NCBI GenBank assembly: GCA_959347315.1
Contig: OY365808.1
Span: 993,447 to 1,057,446, forward strand
DNA length: 64,000 nt
Source: Bimastos eiseni
Lineage: Eukaryota > Annelida > Clitellata > Crassiclitellata > Lumbricidae
Direction of reading: 5' to 3'
In this document: in pieces, positions 31,681-45,700 of the stretch
Position numbering within the stretch: the stretch's first letter is position 1
How the letters are laid out: each line of letters opens with the position of its first letter
Notes under the pieces: model-generated
Told to the model about the DNA's origin: nothing
What the model saw: the letters and a program-made list of their open reading frames with translations, nothing else
The model's database searches: none
Translations under genes and position numbers: made by a program

Positions 31681-33545
31681 CTACGTATGTTGACCTACAT
31701 AATGCATTTCTGTATGTATGTAGGACCTAAGTATATTTCTTCATATAAATATATGTCTGTACATGTATATATACATGTATATATATGTATATATGCAGAG
31801 GTGGAATGGGGTGTTCGAGCGGCCCAGGAGAAAAAATAAAAAGCGCACTATCTGACTTTTATTTTCCTCATGCATTTCTTCCATTCAGACCTGAGGCATC
31901 CAAAAGTCACGGGTATGGGTCACTTTACAAATTTCAATAGTAATAAAATTGATAAAGTGCAAATATAATCTTTAATTAGACATAAAATATCAAGAATGTG
32001 TTTCAAGTTATGAAATAATTTGTTAGGTAATTTCTGTAATGATGGTTAGGCCTATAAATAGCATATTCTATAATTTAAGCTGGGTGTCATTTCGGCCACA
32101 TGATCTGTAGGCCTAATTGCATTGTTATTGGTTATTGAGTTCACCTTAAACATCGGTTTCTATTGACACAGAATCTTAACAATATATGACACCCAATTCC
32201 CAATTCATACCATCACTTCTGAAAAATACCATATGCGCATTTTCTAAAATGGTATACGCCTAGATTAATTTCACTCCCACTTGATTGCATTTGATCAAAT
32301 TTTTAAAGAAATGATTGTAAAGTATTCTGTCGAGGACGTTTGAAATAGTAGGCCTAATGAGAGCTTTTATCATCGATAACTGAAATTTCTGAACTGTCAG
32401 TTTCGGGAATTAGACATGTGAGCGTTGTTTTCAGTCAGACCCTCTGATCAATTGCTATATGTATACATGTAATGTGGAAATCAAGTTTGCTGGCAAATGC
32501 AATAGCCTACTGAATGCTGCCTGTAACATTTCCATCGTTTTGATTTTCTTTTGGTTGTGTAGTTATTGAAGTGGTTCGTTTAGAGTTGGTATTTTTGCAT
32601 TGAATTGAAGTACATGTAGCTTTATATAAATCGACTAGATTTTGGCATTTGCTTCCGTCATTAGCCAGAGATTTAGTTTCTTATCTCTTACTTTTTCCGC
32701 ACCACCTTTTACAGTTAGGCCTACGTTTCGAATATATGCCACTCATACGTTTCGAATATATGCCACTCATAAGTAACCATAAATTATTTTATTAAATTAA
32801 TATTAATTATTACCAGCCAACAATAGTAGAAAGAATCTTTATCAGAGCAGACGCAGAGGAAGTAGGGGGCCTAAGAGTCTAGAGAGGCAAACGTCAATTC
32901 TAACATTGCAGCTGTTGACTTAGCGACTGCCTTGTTACCTAAAGGACTACTACCTAGATACTAAAAACAACATGCCCAAATCCGCCAGTGACGGGACCGC
33001 ATTAGACCTATAGGCCTATACGTACGCTATAGTTGGAATTATAATGGCTAGAGATTAACCGAATGCAGATCCAGTGAATTAATCACATTACCCTTGCATT
33101 TGCAACTACATGATGATGCATTGACAGGACTGCAAACATATCGGTTTTTTACAAAAAGACAAAAATGACAATTTTGGGTTCATTGATTTTTTAAGATATA
33201 TTGTTTTTAAATTGGCTAATCTCACTATTATATTACTAAGTGTGTGTTATTCAGTCGGAAATCAAGCTAAATTAATTATTTGAACAAGTTGAAGCTCTTT
33301 TTCTTGCTATGTGTAAGGCTTTTTGTAACAAAACTGTTGTGACAAGAACCAAAGGGAAACTAGAAACCAAAATAACAAATAAAACCAAGAAAAAAATCCC
33401 CAAAAACTTTGATTGTTTTAAATCTTGTTTTTTTGCACCTCTGTGCATTGATGATCCCGTCCGAATTACGCCAAATAAAAAGTTTAGAAGTTGTAACTGG
33501 TATGGGTGGTACAACTATATTTGGGAATCGTTTTTGCGCCTGTTG
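31681..33545. other. gene-free stretch upstream of NPAT
   Basis: AT-rich, with a (TATA/CATG)n microsatellite near 31740-31795 and several TAGGCCTA words. A possible THAP-type fragment near 33405-33480 is discussed under findings. No exon assigned. Confidence 0.45.
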
Positions 33546-33557
33546 TGCGCACGCGCA
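33546..33557. promoter_or_regulatory. perfect NRF-1 palindrome upstream of NPAT
   Basis: TGCGCACGCGCA fits the full NRF-1 consensus YGCGCAYGCGCR. It lies about 146 bp upstream of the NPAT ATG in a short CpG-rich patch (TTTTTGCGCC just before it). No TATA box is obvious, so a TATA-less promoter with start sites between about 33560 and 33690 is inferred. Confidence 0.65.
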
Positions 33558-33702
33558 ATAGAGTAATGTTGGTAAAGTGAGCTTCTGTTTTCGTTTGAAG
33601 ATGTATGGCTATTTAATTTAGATGTTTTAAGATCAGTGTCAGTATTTGCGAAAACTGTAATGGCAAATTCTTCAATTATAGGACTATAAGATTATTGCTG
33701 TT

Positions 33703-33745
33703 ATGGAAACATTCTTGCCTTCGGAAATCGCACGACTTGTTTTAG
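33703..33745 (+). CDS. NPAT: NPAT exon 1
   Basis: Residues 1-14 (METFLPSEIARLVL) plus one base, donor G|GTAAGT. Starts at the first ATG, giving an N-terminus like other NPAT proteins, where LPS(D/E)xARLVLGYL begins within a few residues. Confidence 0.9.
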
Positions 33746-36700
33746 GTAAGTCAATCGACCGAGTGATGTTTACATGAGCTTGGCGGCAAAGGCGGGTTTT
33801 TCTAAAAGCGGAAAGACCTTCCGACAGCAGTGTTTTCGTGTAGTTCTTGTCCTCCTGTTAACAACCAGAAAAGGTAATTCTGGCCTCACCATTCGTTTTG
33901 TCATGAAGGAGTTCTGCGTTTTCCTTAAGATGAGTCGTGTATATCAAAGGTTGCTTTTGGTGTTTTGTGTTGTCAGATTTTGCCGTTTTCGTTCTTATAC
34001 AGAAGTTGAACATCGCGTTTTATGTTAAGAGATCACGTTTGCATGATATTGTTCTGTTGAATAGGCTTTGTGAATTGTTGACTACTACAATCTTCATTTC
34101 TTCATTATAGTTTAAATTTATTCTAACCTTAGAACCACGGCATCTGTGTCTTTGAAAGAGTTACATGTAAAAACTTGCAACTACGTGAATCGTTTAACGA
34201 GTTGCTTAAAGGAGCCAACGTAGTGTTCCATGTTTTGAAATTGGTTTGGATGACCAACCTGCTGCTACATTTTAATGCACCTCCACTACGTACTTCTGTT
34301 GCGAAGTTGCAAACGTACAGGACTGAAACATCTGTATACTGACCCTAGACTATCTGTGTAATGACAAATGCATTATCTGTAAAATTATTCTGTGCACTCT
34401 TTGTATCATGTACTATTTGTATGATGACTGTATGATCCATATAATTACATTTGTACTATTTGTGTATGATGACCCAATGCAATCTGTGTAATGACTAATG
34501 ACCAATGACTAATTTTTTAGAGACAGTGTGTGCAAGAAATTTTGTGTGCAACATTTTATAAGCAGTACACAATTTTTTTGCGCAGGTCCGAGCTGAATGC
34601 GATGATTGTTAAATGTGAGACATAATTATCTAAAAGTCTCTGGTGACAAGTTCTGATAAACTAAGGATTTGGTCTCTTGTGTTTAGAGCAGATTATGCAT
34701 GCATCGTATTGTACATAATAATAATAATGTCTTTAAATTTATTTGCCATTTTTAATGCTATCCGGCTAAATATTGGTTTACAGTTTTATCTTATTATTTC
34801 TAAGTTCTTGTGTGCGCTGGCCCCACGACCGCACTGCTTAGAGGGAACACTGGAAATGACCCTATATGCTATCTATACAATAATCCTCTCCTTTAAGCAT
34901 TTTCAACTTGAATTTATTTATCTGTAACATTTTTAACTTCAATTATTTAACATTTTTGCCATACCTATTATTCAAATCTACCAGACTTTCACATGCTAAA
35001 ATTAGTGAAATAAATAAAATTATAAGCATTTGATTATTGCGAATGATTGTATGTTTTAGGATACCTCAAAGAGGAGAACTGTCAGGAGACATCGAAAGCA
35101 TTTATGCGCGAATGCTCTCATTTACAGGAGTATTTGGCAATGTTGCATCAAGGCCGAGAGTTCTCGACCGAGGTTCTTGGTCTCAGCCTTAAGATGATCC
35201 TCGATGAATACGGAAACATGAAGCTATCTAGAAGTGAGAAATCTACCTGATTGTTTATCTGGAAAATTGCTGTTCAAATTCCCATATGGCCAGATAAATC
35301 TTAGCACTACCACAATGCATATATAAAAGCAAAAAAGTTGCTCAATTTCAATATCTTACACGGTTTTAAAAGTCAATTTTTTTATTCAATATGCATATAG
35401 TCTGAATATGCAATATACATTCACCTTGTACTCTCAGTTCTTGGAACTCTAATGATCGCAACATTTGACAAAACTTCTCTGTTGCTTTCTTTTTGAAGTC
35501 GCATCTCTTAATTCCTCCAGGTTCATTCCGGTTCTTTCGCGTATCTCGTCCATCCATTTTTTCCTTGGTCGCCCGTTTTCTTCTTCCTTCTCCGCACGCC
35601 AACATCATTTCCTTTTCTAATCCATCTGCTCGCATGACATGTCCAAAGAACTCCAGCTTCCTTCTAATCACTGTTTGTTGTAACGTCTCATCATTCTCAA
35701 CTCCAATTTCCATGTGCACCCTTTCGTTTTACTTTTTCTCTGTCCACGATATTCTCTGCATCTTCCTCCATATCCACATTTCGTATGCGTTAATTTTTTT
35801 CTCCATGTACTTAATCATTGTCCATGTCTCGCAGTCATATAGTACTGTAGGGGAGACATCAATTTATCTCAATGCATATACTACAAGATTGATCAATTAT
35901 ATGCATCAGTTTATGAAAGTTAGTTAGTTCAAACATATGCCATTCAAATGAATTTCTGATTATGTTTCCATCAGAGGACATTCATATTGAATGTCTATTA
36001 GTAATCCTCTTTCAATTTGCTTAGACATAATCTGTTGAATACTAAATATAATTACTTAGTAAGTGCTATCTCTTTAGCTCAATTCCTACAGTTCTTGTCC
36101 AAGCTCACTTCTTCCAACTAGCGTACAAGTTAGGCTGCCGTCAAGTCTCCATAAATGTTCAAAGGCTGAGCATCAGATACTGATGCCCATTGCCCAACTT
36201 AATTAACTGACATGTAATTCTTTCCTTGGGTCTGCCCTCTGCCAACCTTCTGGCTCTCTGCACTAGCTTCTCCTCTATTCTGCACCGGGTCTCCCTTCGT
36301 TCCTCTGCCCGCGGACTTCTGGTGATTGACTGCATGCGCTCTGCCACGACCCGATCCATGAGCTTCGTCTGCGTGGGTTCCACCAGCCGGAACAGCCTCC
36401 CCTTCCTGTTCGGAAGAAGCTGCTCACTTTCTCTCTCTCTCTCTTCCCCATGCCGTCTTCCGGAGGCGCCTAAAGACTTTCATGTTCTCCTTTAAGCTAC
36501 GTGTTGAGTTGTGAGTGCCTCTGATAACGAGTAACGCTAAATAAGTGGTCCTTTTCATTACATCACATTACAATTTCCGATCATTGTCGTTTCAGGAATG
36601 CAGACCTCTCCCGGTCTGACAAATCTCTGGGACAGATACGAGCTGATGGGCTCCCAGCTCCGTCAGGCAATCACTCCAGACGTTAATGCCCGAACGCAGT

Positions 36701-39700
36701 CGGTCGCGTCGCAGTCCCTCGTTAACAACATGCAGACGTTCTCTCGACGACAGGGTTCACGAAACCGCTACAGAAGTGCAAGAACCGAGGGAGTGGTTGT
36801 GGTTCGATCTGAGGTGGCCATCACCACAGCCAGTGCACCACCAAATACTCCACGGCGTGGGACCAACTCCAACGTTGGCGGCACCTTCTCTCTTCCGACG
36901 GGGTCTGTTCCAGGCTGCATTCTGGAGGGTGGAGGTTCAAGTTCCTGTTATTCTGGTCGCAGAAGTAAACCGCCGTCACAAAGGGAAGATGATTTGGAGT
37001 CACTGGTGTCTGTGTGCAGTGTGATGTCGTCGATATGTGGTCAGGTCGATTGTGTCGTCATGGTCGATCATACCGCGATGAATGTTCCTGGAAAGAAGCG
37101 TCTTGATCGAGCATTAACTGTTGTTGATCCAGTTCCGCATCAAGGTGGGTCTGAATTGTTGGTCCTGACTCTTTTAGCTCCTTCATGTGCACTGTTTTGC
37201 TAACTGTTTTTTACACTTGTTCACATGACATTTAACATTATGTAGGCTGGAACAGAGAGCACCTCTGAGAGGATTTCTTGAAGAGGCGCCATATCAAGTT
37301 TAACTGATTGATTGATTTATTGATTGATTGATTCATTCATTCATTTATTTATCAAGCATGTCTGAGCATTATAGCTTTGTACTGGGAGATTACAGGTTTG
37401 ATCTGCATATGCGCTCTGCTAAGGCCCAATCCAGAGACTTTGCCTATGTTGACTCCTCAGCTTGGAGAGCTCTGTCTTCGGCGATCTCTTTGTCTGGAAT
37501 GACCAGCCCTCGCAGCTTAACAGTTCAAGAGATGCCGACTTTCCTGTTCTCTGACCTAAGCACAGTTGCTCTCTTTGATTAGTGCTGTATACAAATTCTC
37601 AATTACATTACAGGTCTCAGCCATAGACTCTCAACATCCATGTCAGCTGTCGACGGGAATCCGTTGGTTGGTTGGTTCCACGCTTGTGCGTGGGCCCACC
37701 ACTGATGACTCTTTTCAGCTTACTGTGCACAGTTTTGCTAATTATATGTATTTTTGTTGTGGCATTTGACATAATTGAGAGCCCCTCTGAGTAGATGGGC
37801 TCTTGACAACTGAGAAAGCTTACATTTCTTTTATCGTATTGTTATAACAACAGCCATTCATTCATTCACTTATTCATTATGAAAATTTATATAGCACCCA
37901 TTCAAGGTTACTACTAAGGAGTGTTCCCCTTCGCATAGCATGGCTAAAAAGAACAGTTTTAAGGTGAGTAGGTGAGTGGACCCTGGGTGACTGGTGCAAC
38001 ACCAACAGGAGCCTGTTCTAGAGCGAGGAACCAACCGCTGAGAAGGCAAGATTTTGTTTAGTACCAGTAGTTGTGCTGGCAAATGGGACAATTTAGCATC
38101 TTCTGCGTACATTTGTTTCTATTTTTGCAGAAAGTACCACTCCTGCGAAAATAATTTCCCCGACATCTCAAAGTCCGCTTAGTTCCACACAGCTGACGTA
38201 TTCCACGCCAGGGAATTTCCCAAAGACATCACAGCAGTCGACTGGTTCTTCAGCCACAACGGATCGTGCTGGTGCTCAGCAGAGTAACCCAAAAAAACCT
38301 CGGTGCATTCAGTCGAAGATGATTGGAGACGGAGCTGTTTTGTCGCCAATTCGTGCGCTGACTGCGACTTCTAAGACACTGTGTGATGATGCGACTTCCA
38401 TGACAAGTCACACTCCCACGACTTCGTGTGGCTACCATACTGTTTCATCTTCAATTTTGACTCCCGCAACGACTTGTTACTCTGGGACAAATATGTTTCC
38501 ACAGTCAGACATAGTTATGATGCGTTCTAGGACTTTGGTAAAACCAGGATCTCTGAACCCTTCATGTACCAGTGGTGTTGTTTCTAACGTTTTGACGCCC
38601 CTGATGTCAATTAACGATAAAACAACACCTTTTTATCTGTTTCCGATTGATCCTGTTTCGGACACCATGTCATGTGACGTGACATCGTTTGTTCCTAGTA
38701 CCTCGGTTCCTGTTGGCTCCAACTACTCTGTTCCCACTACGTCTCTAGACTCTGTTCCTGTTTACGCAGTTCCTTTTGACTCGTGTAACCCAGGATCAAC
38801 TGGTTTTGGCTTTGATCCTGTGATATGTGATATGGTTCCGGTTACATCGTGTGATTCAGTTCCTGTTACAAGTAATCAAAGTTCAGTTACTGTTGCCTCG
38901 GTTCCTGTGATGCCTTGTGCATTAGACCAAGCCCAGTCCAGGGAGATGGTGACACCATGTGTGACTGATACTCTTGGCACTCCCTCTAAGCGGAGATCTT
39001 GCTCCAACCGGATTGGCAATGGTGATGGAAATGCCATCGATTATCAGGTTCCACGAACTCCCTTGAGATTGAGGCGCCATCTGTCGAAGGAATTATCTTC
39101 TCCCAGAGACCGACGAAAAAAGTAAGAGCTAATTGTTTTGGGTTCTTTTTCTTATTAGTATTTTATTGTTTATCTGATTTTTTTCAAGGTGTCTCAGTTT
39201 CCTCATGAATTAGAAATTCATCCAGAGAATAGAAAATCCATTCTGGGACAGTTAGAGCTCAAGATCCAAATGGTTGGTGCCTTTGAACACTTTGGCCGAG
39301 ATTCTCTTTTATTATTATTTTTTTCATCTGAGGCATAAATTAGTAATTTCATAGGATCTAATAAATTATGGATTGCATTGTTCTGGGATGACTGATATTC
39401 ATAATAATTATCTTATTATTATTCTCATTATTTGTATTGTTGTAATTTTTCTGGCAACAAATTGGTAAAGTGCTGGAAGAGCAAAGTGAGTTACTACATT
39501 TGTCAGCAACTATTTTGATCAGGTCTCCAGTGGATCATGGGTTGTCATCCACAGTCTTTTAGTACTCTTTCTTCTTACCTGAGGTACATTTTCTATCATG
39601 CAACAGGTTTGGAACTAAGTGCAGATATGTTTAGTATTCATTTTCTCTGTTCCAGTAAGGAATCCTGCTAGACTGGCAACTGCCTGCAGCTTTCTGAGTT

Positions 39701-42700
39701 TCTTCTCTCAGTTCCGATACCAGTGTTTTAGCTGTTCTGTATTCTTCAACCCCCTTGCTCTTCTTCTAACCCCTCTGCTAATTAACTGAATAGTTGTTGA
39801 AGTGTCAGGTAGTTAAAATATTAACAGATTCATCAGTTGTTTCATGTACAACATATTAATATGATTGAGTTTTACCTGCTTCATGTTCATTGATAAAAAG
39901 TTTTGACAACCATTCATTTACTTTAATTGAAAGTTTTGACAACCATTCATTTACTTCAATTGAAAGTTTTGACATCCATTCGTGAACTTTGGAAAAGAGT
40001 TTTGACCTCTGTTTGCGTACTTTTGGTAGAAGTTTTGATCTTTTGGTTCCTTTCTGTCAACTAAAACACTATCTGTGATTACCTGTGTTTTTCCAGAGCC
40101 CAGCCATGTAAGCATAAGCCAGCAGCTGAGCAGGTCTCTGCTTCTGGTGCTACGTCTGCCAACACCTTGTCCGCTCTGCAGTGCAATGGAGGTGCTTCTT
40201 TGATCGAATCAAATCCTGCGAAAAGTGTTCTGTCTGATTTGGACATTAGCGTAAGTGTGATATACATTATTTTCTCTCTTATTTTCTCTTGGAGCATACA
40301 AACTGTCAGACACAGTGGCTGAATTGGTAAGGCCCTCCACCTCTAATGGAGAGAGTAGGGATGAACCGATTGTTAATTTCCAGCTGAGCACCGTGTTATA
40401 GGAGTTGAGTTGGCCCAAGTCTGAGTTTCGAGTATTTAAAAAAGTTTCATTCTCTTGATTTTTTTATTTTGGCAGTTTGCATGATTTCGACGAATTGTTT
40501 TGGTTTTACATCGATTTAAAATAGGAAGTGGCAACCAATGGCGATGATGATATGAATTATTACATTGATTAGTGTTGTCGTTGAATTTGTATTTATAGGA
40601 AATGCTTGAGCGCTTAATCGGCAACCAAGCCATTGCCGAAAAGATTGCCGAAAACATCAATCGGCTGACGAGTCAGAACACCTCGAGATCAGACTCGGCT
40701 GCCAACGCAGACGACCCAGGCCCTTCAAACCGCTTTGGAACAGCACCAGATACCCTAAGCAAATCTCTGAACCACAACCCAGATTCAACGGCAGAGGGCA
40801 CCTCGATTTCCATGCCCTTCGAATCGATCCACCAAAGACAGGAAGGCATTATACCGACTCTTAATGGAGATAACAATGGTTTGGCGAATGGGATATCTGG
40901 GGTTGGGAACAATGTCGTTTCAGTTGTTGATGCGGATGCTGGAAGTCGCCTGGAGAGAAGTGCGGTGCAGCAGGATTGTCAGTTGGAGCGCTTGAATCTT
41001 CACCAGAGTGGACAGACCTACGAGGAGACTGCTAGCGATATGTCTTGTACGAGTCTCTTGTCGCTGAGTAATTTGGATCAGGTAAGTGGGAACTGGGAAT
41101 ATTTTGCACCAAGTGAGTAGGAACTACAAGTAATTTGAATTTAGATCAAGATTTCCGTCAGTTGCATGCTTATCCAACCAATCTATATTGAAGACACTGA
41201 TTGTACGCTTTCGGTGGGAAGAGGTGATGACGAGAGGGAGAGGACGGCAAACCGCTTCATATGTAGGGACTAAGAGAAAGAAGTCGCTAACACTGCATAG
41301 CAATGGCTGCCTCTCTCTGTCTCTCTCTTGGCTGGGTTAAGGGACTGCTCTGAATGGAATGTATTTTGTTCTGACTATGCTGGAAGAGTTCTTCACAATT
41401 TTCTTTCCTTTTGTGTCTGTTGATCAAATGATTTCTTCGTAATTTCTTCTTGCAGATGACGGATGATGCCATTCGTTTTGTCTTTGATCAACTTTGCAAT
41501 GATCCAAATCTGGACTCGATCTGTAGCATGACCTATCATCACACAGGTGATCATATCATACTACTATGGCACAGATACTTCAATAATGATAAGATGGGCT
41601 TCTATAATAATTATATTTTGTAATAATTGTATTGTTTGGTGTATTGTATTTGAAGACTTCTGTAGCGTCTCTCACAGTACATGCCAATCAAAGAATATAC
41701 TCTAAGAGAAGAGAAATGATATTAAACAGTGGAAAAAATTATAATTATAATAATTTTCATTTAATTTCAAACTGACAAACCACAATAAGATTACAAACAT
41801 ATTATAAACGGATGATGAAACGTTTTTTAAGGAGTCGAATTTAGCTGTTGGCTGCTGATATGAGATGATATAATGAGAAAATATAATGATAAGACACATT
41901 GTTGTGGTTTATAAGGAGATATTATTATAAGATAATAAGTGTACTTGATAATAATGAGGCTTAGTATTTAGGTAATGATTGTATATTATAATAAAATATA
42001 ATATTAAAGTTATCATTGTATATAGTAATAATCAGTTTTTAGTAGGGATTAACTGTGTTTGAAGTTCTCGCCCATTACCGAGTTTCACGAGTTGAGTTTT
42101 GCAGAGTCCAAGTTTAAAATATTTAAAAAAGTCTCATTCTTGTGATTTTCAGTTTGCACAATTTTTATGAATTTTTTGGTTTTGCTTCAGTTTACACTAT
42201 TAAGTTGTAATTTGTAAGTACTATTAGTAACAGTCTTTGTGTTTTTATTTAGGTCGATTTTCGTTTTGTAAATAAAATAATCAGATTTTCATTTTCAAAA
42301 CAGAAAAGCTGATTTTTATTAAAACTTGGACCCGTTGTTTGTACAAGTCTGAGTTTATGCCGAATACTACCAAGCCGCATTTCGGTTCAACTCCAGTAGA
42401 GTGACATAAAAACCAGAGCAGAGGGTGCCTCTGAGTAGATATCTTGGAAGTGCGCTATATAAATGTTCAATTTTACACTAACATTACTTCTGAGATTTGT
42501 AAGGAGTACAACGTCAAATATTGTTAACTGTGATGTATAATAAGTTGTATTGCTGTGTGATTGTAGAGAGAATGGATGTGGATGTTATAGACTCGAGCGC
42601 TACATCCATTCAGTCCTCATCCGTTCGCCGCTCTCATATGGAGCTGGGTAACTGCGCACCATTTACTGGTTAGGTTTTTCTGTGAAAAATATGAATTACC

Positions 42701-45700
42701 ATACACAATCGTTCGATTCTTAGTGGTAGCACAGATGAAGCCTTTCCTCTCTTATGTATGATTACTACATATCGATGTATTTGTTGATTTAGGCATTGGC
42801 TAAAAAACCTATAGCCCACATCTTAGAAGCCTAAAAACATTTTGTATATGTTATATTAATTAACGTTCGCACTGTTTTATAATTGTTCTTCAGTTTTCTT
42901 TCGAGGGTATACTATATTAAAATCTATGGTTGAGATCAGGACAGGTTAATGATAGACTTAAACACGGTAAATATATTATGAGTAAATGCAGTCATTTGAA
43001 AATAATTACTTTAAATGTCTTGCCAAATATTAATTAATTAAAAGGCATATTTGTTTCAAAGTTTTGTGAGGCATTTTTGTGTAATTTTAACAAAAACCCC
43101 CAAGCTTTATGTGGCTCTGGGCTCACCGAGTCTAGTGCATTTCTTGCATTTCTGCTGGTTTTTCTTTTTAGATTCCATGTCAAAGCGTGAGATTCCATCG
43201 TCTTCTGGAGGTGACTTGCAGTTACCCGTTCCAAACGTAGTGGATCATCCCATCACGGCTTCAATGGGCTTTGACACGAGGCGTCAGTACATCCAGGTGT
43301 GCTTCCCTGGTGCTGGTGGACATCCCGATCGGATCGACATCGTCGAGGTCATCGGATCGGGTGTCGAAATCAGCAACGGCCAGCCATCTCCTGGCGTCAG
43401 ATCGACCACTGCGGATGGCTGCCAAGAACTGCCGCTTGTTGATAGCGGTCGAGGTAATTGTCACTTGTGGATTTATGTAACATCTTATTGGGATATTGTG
43501 AGTAGAATTCCTTAAAGCTTCTGCCCAGTATTAAGTGTCGACTGGCCCTTTGCTTTGTAACTATGGATGTAAGATGAGGTGATGATCACTATTTGGCTGA
43601 ATGCGAATATGAATCATGTACAAAAAGGTCTAATGACAAATTGCAAAGTTTCAAATGTAAGCATTGAGTTTAAGTTCAGTAAATTTAATATATAAACAAA
43701 AAGTAAACAGTTAGCTACTCGTAATCTTTGCATCCTTCCACCAGTCTGTGTGAACTAGGAATGAAAGTAATGCAACTAAACTTAGAAATGGGACGGTTAA
43801 CACTCTAATACTGTGGTCCAGGCAATGCCTGGCAACAACTGCAGGATATATTATGTCAATATATATTACTTACATCCACTCGATATAGCAACCGCATGTG
43901 CAGAAACAGATGACTAATATTCATATTCGGTCCAACCGCTACTAAGGGGTCGAAAAACTAATAGCTATTTGGCCTACTATTTGGTTTCAAAGTGAATATT
44001 CGATACAGCCCTATTTGGAATGATCTTTTTCTGCCTGTAATCTTAAGACTCTTGCGGGGCCATTCACACCAGGAGCATCTCTGATTAGGCTGTACTGGAA
44101 GAGGCAATATAAAAATATGTAAATACAATACAATAACAAAAATCCAAGGGATTGACTGAGCTAGTTAGTAACAAAAATGAACTTTTTTAACACTGTTTTT
44201 TTTTACAGAAACTGCCAGCGAGAATCCAATGCTTCTAAGCTCACAGGATATGTCCAACTGCCTGCACTCATCAACAGGTGTCGCCAGCACGCTTGCAGAT
44301 GAATCAATGTCCGGTTGGTCTATTCCGGATCCGTTGGCCTGCGAAAGTACATTGACGAAGTCGACTGAGGAATATTTCTCCAGATTTGTTGTCGCTCCAA
44401 CTGAATGCCCGCGGAACGCATCCGAGAGCGACGTGGCACAGAGCATAGATTCTGGGTTGAACGCTAGTTCTCAATTGTCTACCATAGCAGAGAGTGATCT
44501 TGTCCGGCTGGGGACTTCCGTCTTACCCTCTTCCGACGAAGGTATTGTTCTCAGGAATTCCATTGCTTCCTGTCCAATTTCCCCTCTAATTTTTTTGGAG
44601 ATGGTGTGCAAAAATTTTTTTTATTTGCAGTATTTGATAAATGGTTTGCACTTTTGTGCGCACGTCCAAGTTCATTGGAGACTCGATTCAGGAAGTTTCA
44701 TTAAAAATTTTGTGTATGCATTTTAAATTCTTGTGTGCTCTGGCTCCACGGCCAGTGTGCAGGCACACATGTGCACAACTTAGAGGGAACATTGCTGAGG
44801 TCTATTCTTTTTGTGATGCTGTTTCTTTCTGCTAATGCTTCCATGAGGACTTGAAGAAAGGGATGTCAGCTGTCCTGAAATTAAGAAAATATCCTGAAAT
44901 TTCTGAGATTTTAATAGATGTCCACATTTATTTTTCTCTTTAAATTTGACATTTCAGTAGAAGCACAGGGCTATTCTCTTTTAACGACCACGAAGTATAT
45001 AAGTATATAAATCGTCTTATTATTTTTATAGCTGTCACTGACTTTTGTCAACTTGCCTGCGACACCCTCTCCTTCAGCCACAGTTATACTACGGAGCTAT
45101 GTAAATCATCTTATTATTTTCATGATTACTATTATTAATTAAGATGAAAACGTTTTCTGAGTTGTCACAAGGCATTTCCCTATCTCTCTGATGTCTTCAT
45201 GCTACTTTCCACTTTTCAGTCAACCAGTTTTCAAACAACTTACCTGACTTGGAACCTTCTCCAGTCAAAGTGATCTCAAATACGTCATCGGCTGTGTTGT
45301 CTGGGCTCTGTTGCAAAAGAAAAAAACCTGCAAACGATTTTTCGCCAACAGAACTCGACAATTCCAAGAAGAAGAAAAGGCATCGACCATGTAATTCTAT
45401 GAAGACGCCAGCGGTTGAGTTGAAACTCGAGGAAAGGACGGGCAACTACGATCGCATTGAAAAGAGAAGGCAGTTGGGATTAGGAGTTCCAGGAAAAATC
45501 ACAGCAATTGCAAGTTCTCAGGTAAGTTGGTTTGTTGTGCTGAAGTGGAGTTATGCGTGACTCCATATATTGGGCTTATAGTGCTTAAACTAAACACCAT
45601 GGACAGTAATAAGGCATAACCGGAAAGAGCCTCAGAGCTCTTTTAATAGCTGCAGACATTGTTACACAGACGTGAGTAAAACATTTTTGAAACTCGAATC

